The notes beneath the pieces were generated by a model, which searched no databases, had not been told where the DNA came from, and worked only from the letters and a program-made list of their open reading frames with translations. Both the position numbers and the translations under genes were made by a program. 64,000 nt of DNA from Chromobacterium violaceum ATCC 12472 (GTDB lineage: Bacteria > Pseudomonadota > Gammaproteobacteria > Burkholderiales > Chromobacteriaceae). Shown one piece after another: positions 62,002-64,000 of the stretch; the first letter of the stretch is position 1; every line of letters begins with the position of its first letter. The stretch is from positions 2,861,752 through 2,925,751 of the forward strand of contig NC_005085.1 in assembly GCF_000007705.1 (NCBI RefSeq). The letters are read 5' to 3'.

Positions 62002-62223
62002 CTATGAAATCACGACTCCGATCGCAAATAGCCCAACCGCGAGATACAGCGGCACCAATAAGCGCCCAGCTTCTTTATTTTTCTTGGCAAAATAGAAAAG
62101 ATATAACGGAAAAACCAAACACAGCACAGCCTTTCCCTTTGACTCTGCAAGAGCAGAGAAAAAAAGAAGAATCTGGATGACAAAAATAGAGAAAATCCCG
62201 ATCAAACATAAAACCGACGACAT
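62002..62223 (-). CDS. Small two-span membrane protein, unknown
   Basis: A 73-residue frame with two predicted membrane helices (LCLIGIFSIFVIQILLFFSA and LLVPLYLAVGLFAIGVVIS) and a short basic loop (YFAKKNKEAGR). GGAA 7 nt before ATG 62223 is a modest ribosome site. Composition is AT-richer than the genome, as is the neighbouring lipoprotein gene. I recognise no family. It follows a strong terminator, so it needs its own promoter in the AT-rich gap at 62224-62287. Confidence 0.55.
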   Translation of the reverse strand: MSSVLCLIGIFSIFVIQILLFFSALAESKGKAVLCLVFPLYLFYFAKKNKEAGRLLVPLYLAVGLFAIGVVIS

Positions 62224-62287
62224 AGATCATTCCAGACAACAGGTCAAACCACTGCCCGCTGAAAATAAATAATATTTTGATAAAAAC

Positions 62288-62318
62288 AGAGCAGGCCCGC
62301 ACTCGGCGGACCTGCTCT
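62288..62318 (-). terminator. Intrinsic terminator of the lipoprotein gene
   Basis: AGAGCAGG-x-CCGC pairs with GCGG-x-CCTGCTCT. On the minus strand TGTTTTTATC follows. It lies 12 bp after the lipoprotein stop. Confidence 0.88.
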
Positions 62319-62329
62319 AACATGAAGAA

Positions 62330-63067
62330 TTACTTCTCTAGCGTGGCATGAAAAATCTTCTGAGCAACGGATAAAGAGTCTGTTTTCAATGCAACATGCA
62401 CTGCATCATATGATTTTTTCAACCCATCGTAAGTCATATAGGTTGGACCATCGCCCCACAAAGTTTCCTTCCCTTCGACCAAAATATCGCCATTTCCCGT
62501 CTGCAATACATATTCAGTCACAACCACAGGCTTATAAGAAGAGGTCATAGACTCCGCACCATAGCCCAACGATGTTCTCAACAGAAGAGCTGCGCTGCCC
62601 TCCTCTTTGGAATCGCTGGCGGCGGGCTTCCACACGAGCTTCTCGCCAAGGGGCCTATCAATTTCCACCAACTTAACCTTACGGCCAGTCGAGGCAACGA
62701 ACTCAGCCAGCTTGCTAGCCTGGTCTTGGTCAATGTCGCTTTCATGGGCTCGCATCAGCTCCGAGAACTCATGGCTTCGAACATCTGCTCGATCTGAGGC
62801 TGTCAGCTTACTTGCAGCATGAGCGCCAAGCGAGGCAAGCAAACCGACAACCCCAAACATCCCGCCAAGCCCTGACATGCCAGAGCCACCCAGGTCCATC
62901 ACCGCATAATCTGTTTTATGGTAATAGATATCAACTGTTTTAATGGAATCTATCTTGCTTTTATTGGCGTCCTTTTGCGAAGGCACGTTAGCTGTCGCAC
63001 ATCCACTCAGCGAAGAAACAACAATCGAAAAGGACAACAAACCACATAACACTTTGGATTTAACCAT
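62330..63067 (-). CDS. Outer-membrane or periplasmic lipoprotein, unknown function
   Basis: A 245-residue protein with a lipoprotein signal peptide (MVKSKVLCGLLSFSIVVSSL) and lipobox LSGC; the residues after Cys are Ala-Thr, favouring outer-membrane sorting. A short Gly/Met-rich hydrophobic segment (SGMSGLGGMFGVVGLLASLG) lies near residues 60-85, then a mixed alpha/beta domain ending in FHATLEK. I recognise no family; the organisation recalls stress or curli-type assembly lipoproteins only loosely. ATG 63067 has only a weak ribosome site. The AT-rich 440-bp upstream region should contain the promoter. Confidence 0.82.
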   Translation of the reverse strand: MVKSKVLCGLLSFSIVVSSLSGCATANVPSQKDANKSKIDSIKTVDIYYHKTDYAVMDLGGSGMSGLGGMFGVVGLLASLGAHAASKLTASDRADVRSHEFSELMRAHESDIDQDQASKLAEFVASTGRKVKLVEIDRPLGEKLVWKPAASDSKEEGSAALLLRTSLGYGAESMTSSYKPVVVTEYVLQTGNGDILVEGKETLWGDGPTYMTYDGLKKSYDAVHVALKTDSLSVAQKIFHATLEK

Positions 63068-63510
63068 CAACGTTCAACCGCCTTCCAAGTCCTGATTCGC
63101 ATATCGCCGACGTCTCACCAGCAATTCACAATAGAAGGGTCAAATGAAGGCGCTCAATAGAAAAATACTATTAAACTAAAAAATATAGAGCAATTTGACT
63201 AACCGACTAATCGAACGCCAGGAGTAGCGTACAATATTGCTTTTTTGTTAAATGAAGCGCTCGAATTGTAAACAACTCTGTACAAATCCAAATTACGTAT
63301 AAATACTTAAATCAAGAAATGGAAACAATAAATCAACACAGCAAATTATAACAGCATTTAATTTCAAAAAAATGTGCTTATCATAAAAATTCAACCCGGC
63401 AGCTTTTGCTAATCTCACGCTCAGCAACACGTGCAAGGCCTCCACCCCTCTCTCATAAATCACTGAAACTCCAAAAGATGGCCTGATCGCTCCTCAACCC
63501 AGAGCAACTG
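63068..63510. other. AT-rich intergenic region
   Basis: About 440 bp, conspicuously AT-rich, with no frame that looks like a gene. It should contain the lipoprotein promoter (left end) and the end of the outer-membrane factor transcript (right end). No clear hairpin terminator was seen. Confidence 0.5.
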
Positions 63511-64000
63511 TTACTCCCATCCCCCACCAACGCCTGCCTCGACGGCACCGCCGCCAAGCGCTTTATACAGAACCGCCAGATTTTTCAGCCGCTCCAGGCT
63601 CAACTCCAACCGTTTCCCCTCGGCCTCGCGCTTTCCACGCTCTGCATCCAGCCACGACTGCATGTCCGCCTCTCCGCCCCTATAGCGGCTCTCCGCCAGC
63701 GTGGCATTCCGTCCAGCCAGGACGACTGCCTCATCCTGCAAAGCCGCGCTTTCTCCTAGCCTGCGCCACTCATACAGGCCATCCTCCACTTCCCGATAAG
63801 CGATATAAAGCGTCTTGCGAAACTCAACCTCCGCCAGCTGATACTCTACCTCGCTGGACTTCAACTTCAGGTTCAACTGCCGCCAATTGAGAAAAGGTAG
63901 CGTCAGCGTAGCCCCAAACCCCAGTTGTTCACCGGAGACCGCTGCGCTACGGCTCAAGTCACCACCCAGATTAAAACGCGGGAAGAAATTGGCGCGTTGC
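63511..64000 (-). CDS. TolC-type outer-membrane efflux factor, 5' end outside the window
   Basis: The C-terminal 162 residues of an outer-membrane channel of the NodT/OprM family. Visible family runs are NFFPRFNLGGDL at the window edge, LPFLNWRQLNLKLKSSEVEY, FRKTLYIAYREVEDGLYEWR, NATLAESRYRGGEADMQSWL and the closing helix LSLERLKNLAVLYKALGGG. The frame is open to the right edge, so the start and probably the partner RND pump and adaptor genes are beyond it. It forms the exit duct of a tripartite efflux system. Confidence 0.9.
   Translation of the reverse strand, partial: QRANFFPRFNLGGDLSRSAAVSGEQLGFGATLTLPFLNWRQLNLKLKSSEVEYQLAEVEFRKTLYIAYREVEDGLYEWRRLGESAALQDEAVVLAGRNATLAESRYRGGEADMQSWLDAERGKREAEGKRLELSLERLKNLAVLYKALGGGAVEAGVGGGWE

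Overview
The window reads as chromosomal DNA of a GC-rich betaproteobacterium, most likely Chromobacteriaceae (Chromobacterium or a close relative). This is an inference from codon use, the xseB-ispA-dxs and yejABEF gene orders, and the overall gene content; no rRNA or tRNA is present to confirm it. Most genes are GC-rich housekeeping, transport or regulatory genes. A few clearly AT-richer patches (about 17.0-18.8 kb, 20.1-21.5 kb and 62.0-63.5 kb) look acquired.

Layout. 0-9.9 kb: D-serine catabolism (dsdA 3' part, dsdC), a phosphopantetheinyl transferase, a secreted protein made of seven 36-residue repeats, a tRNA-binding protein, AraC and GFA proteins, a cytochrome P450 and a large metzincin-type metalloprotease without a visible signal peptide. 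10.2-12.5 kb: a leftward trio of a heme-oxygenase-like diiron protein, a PaaA/ferritin-like diiron protein and a hotdog thioesterase, with a palindrome at the probable promoter. 13.5-16.7 kb: a 59-residue orphan, the ChaA antiporter, a PhzF-like protein and a truncated phage antirepressor. 17.1-18.8 kb: a type VI secretion cargo cassette (PAAR protein, lysozyme-like effector, periplasmic candidate immunity protein). 19.0-21.4 kb: a REP-associated transposase, its duplicated REP hairpins and an AT-rich orphan gene of unknown function. 21.5-26.5 kb: valS and a divergent amidohydrolase with a His-rich N terminus.

27.2-41.5 kb is a complete cellulose locus in two convergent operons. bcsEFG reads rightwards (c-di-GMP-binding BcsE, membrane BcsF, phosphoethanolamine transferase BcsG). 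bcsQ-bcsA-bcsB-bcsZ-bcsC plus a small exported TPR-like protein reads leftwards. The two stop 6 bp apart. Presence of bcsE, bcsF and bcsG predicts phosphoethanolamine-modified cellulose regulated by c-di-GMP.

41.8-64 kb: an SMR plus PACE drug-efflux operon divergent from a LysR regulator; the YejABEF peptide ABC transporter; an SDR; the xseB-ispA-dxs isoprenoid operon coupled to a small K+ channel; a DUF2165 membrane protein; pepD; a TldE/TldD-like protease pair; a DUF1348 gene divergent from a TetR regulator with two identical-type operators; a YbaK/ProX-like editing protein; a small membrane protein and a lipoprotein in AT-rich DNA; and the 3' part of a TolC-type outer-membrane factor gene that runs off the right edge.

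The strongest candidates for something undescribed are the AT-rich orphan at 20160-21428, the diiron/thioesterase trio at 10264-12428, the T6SS effector-immunity pair at 17676-18769 and the repeat exoprotein at 2834-3694.
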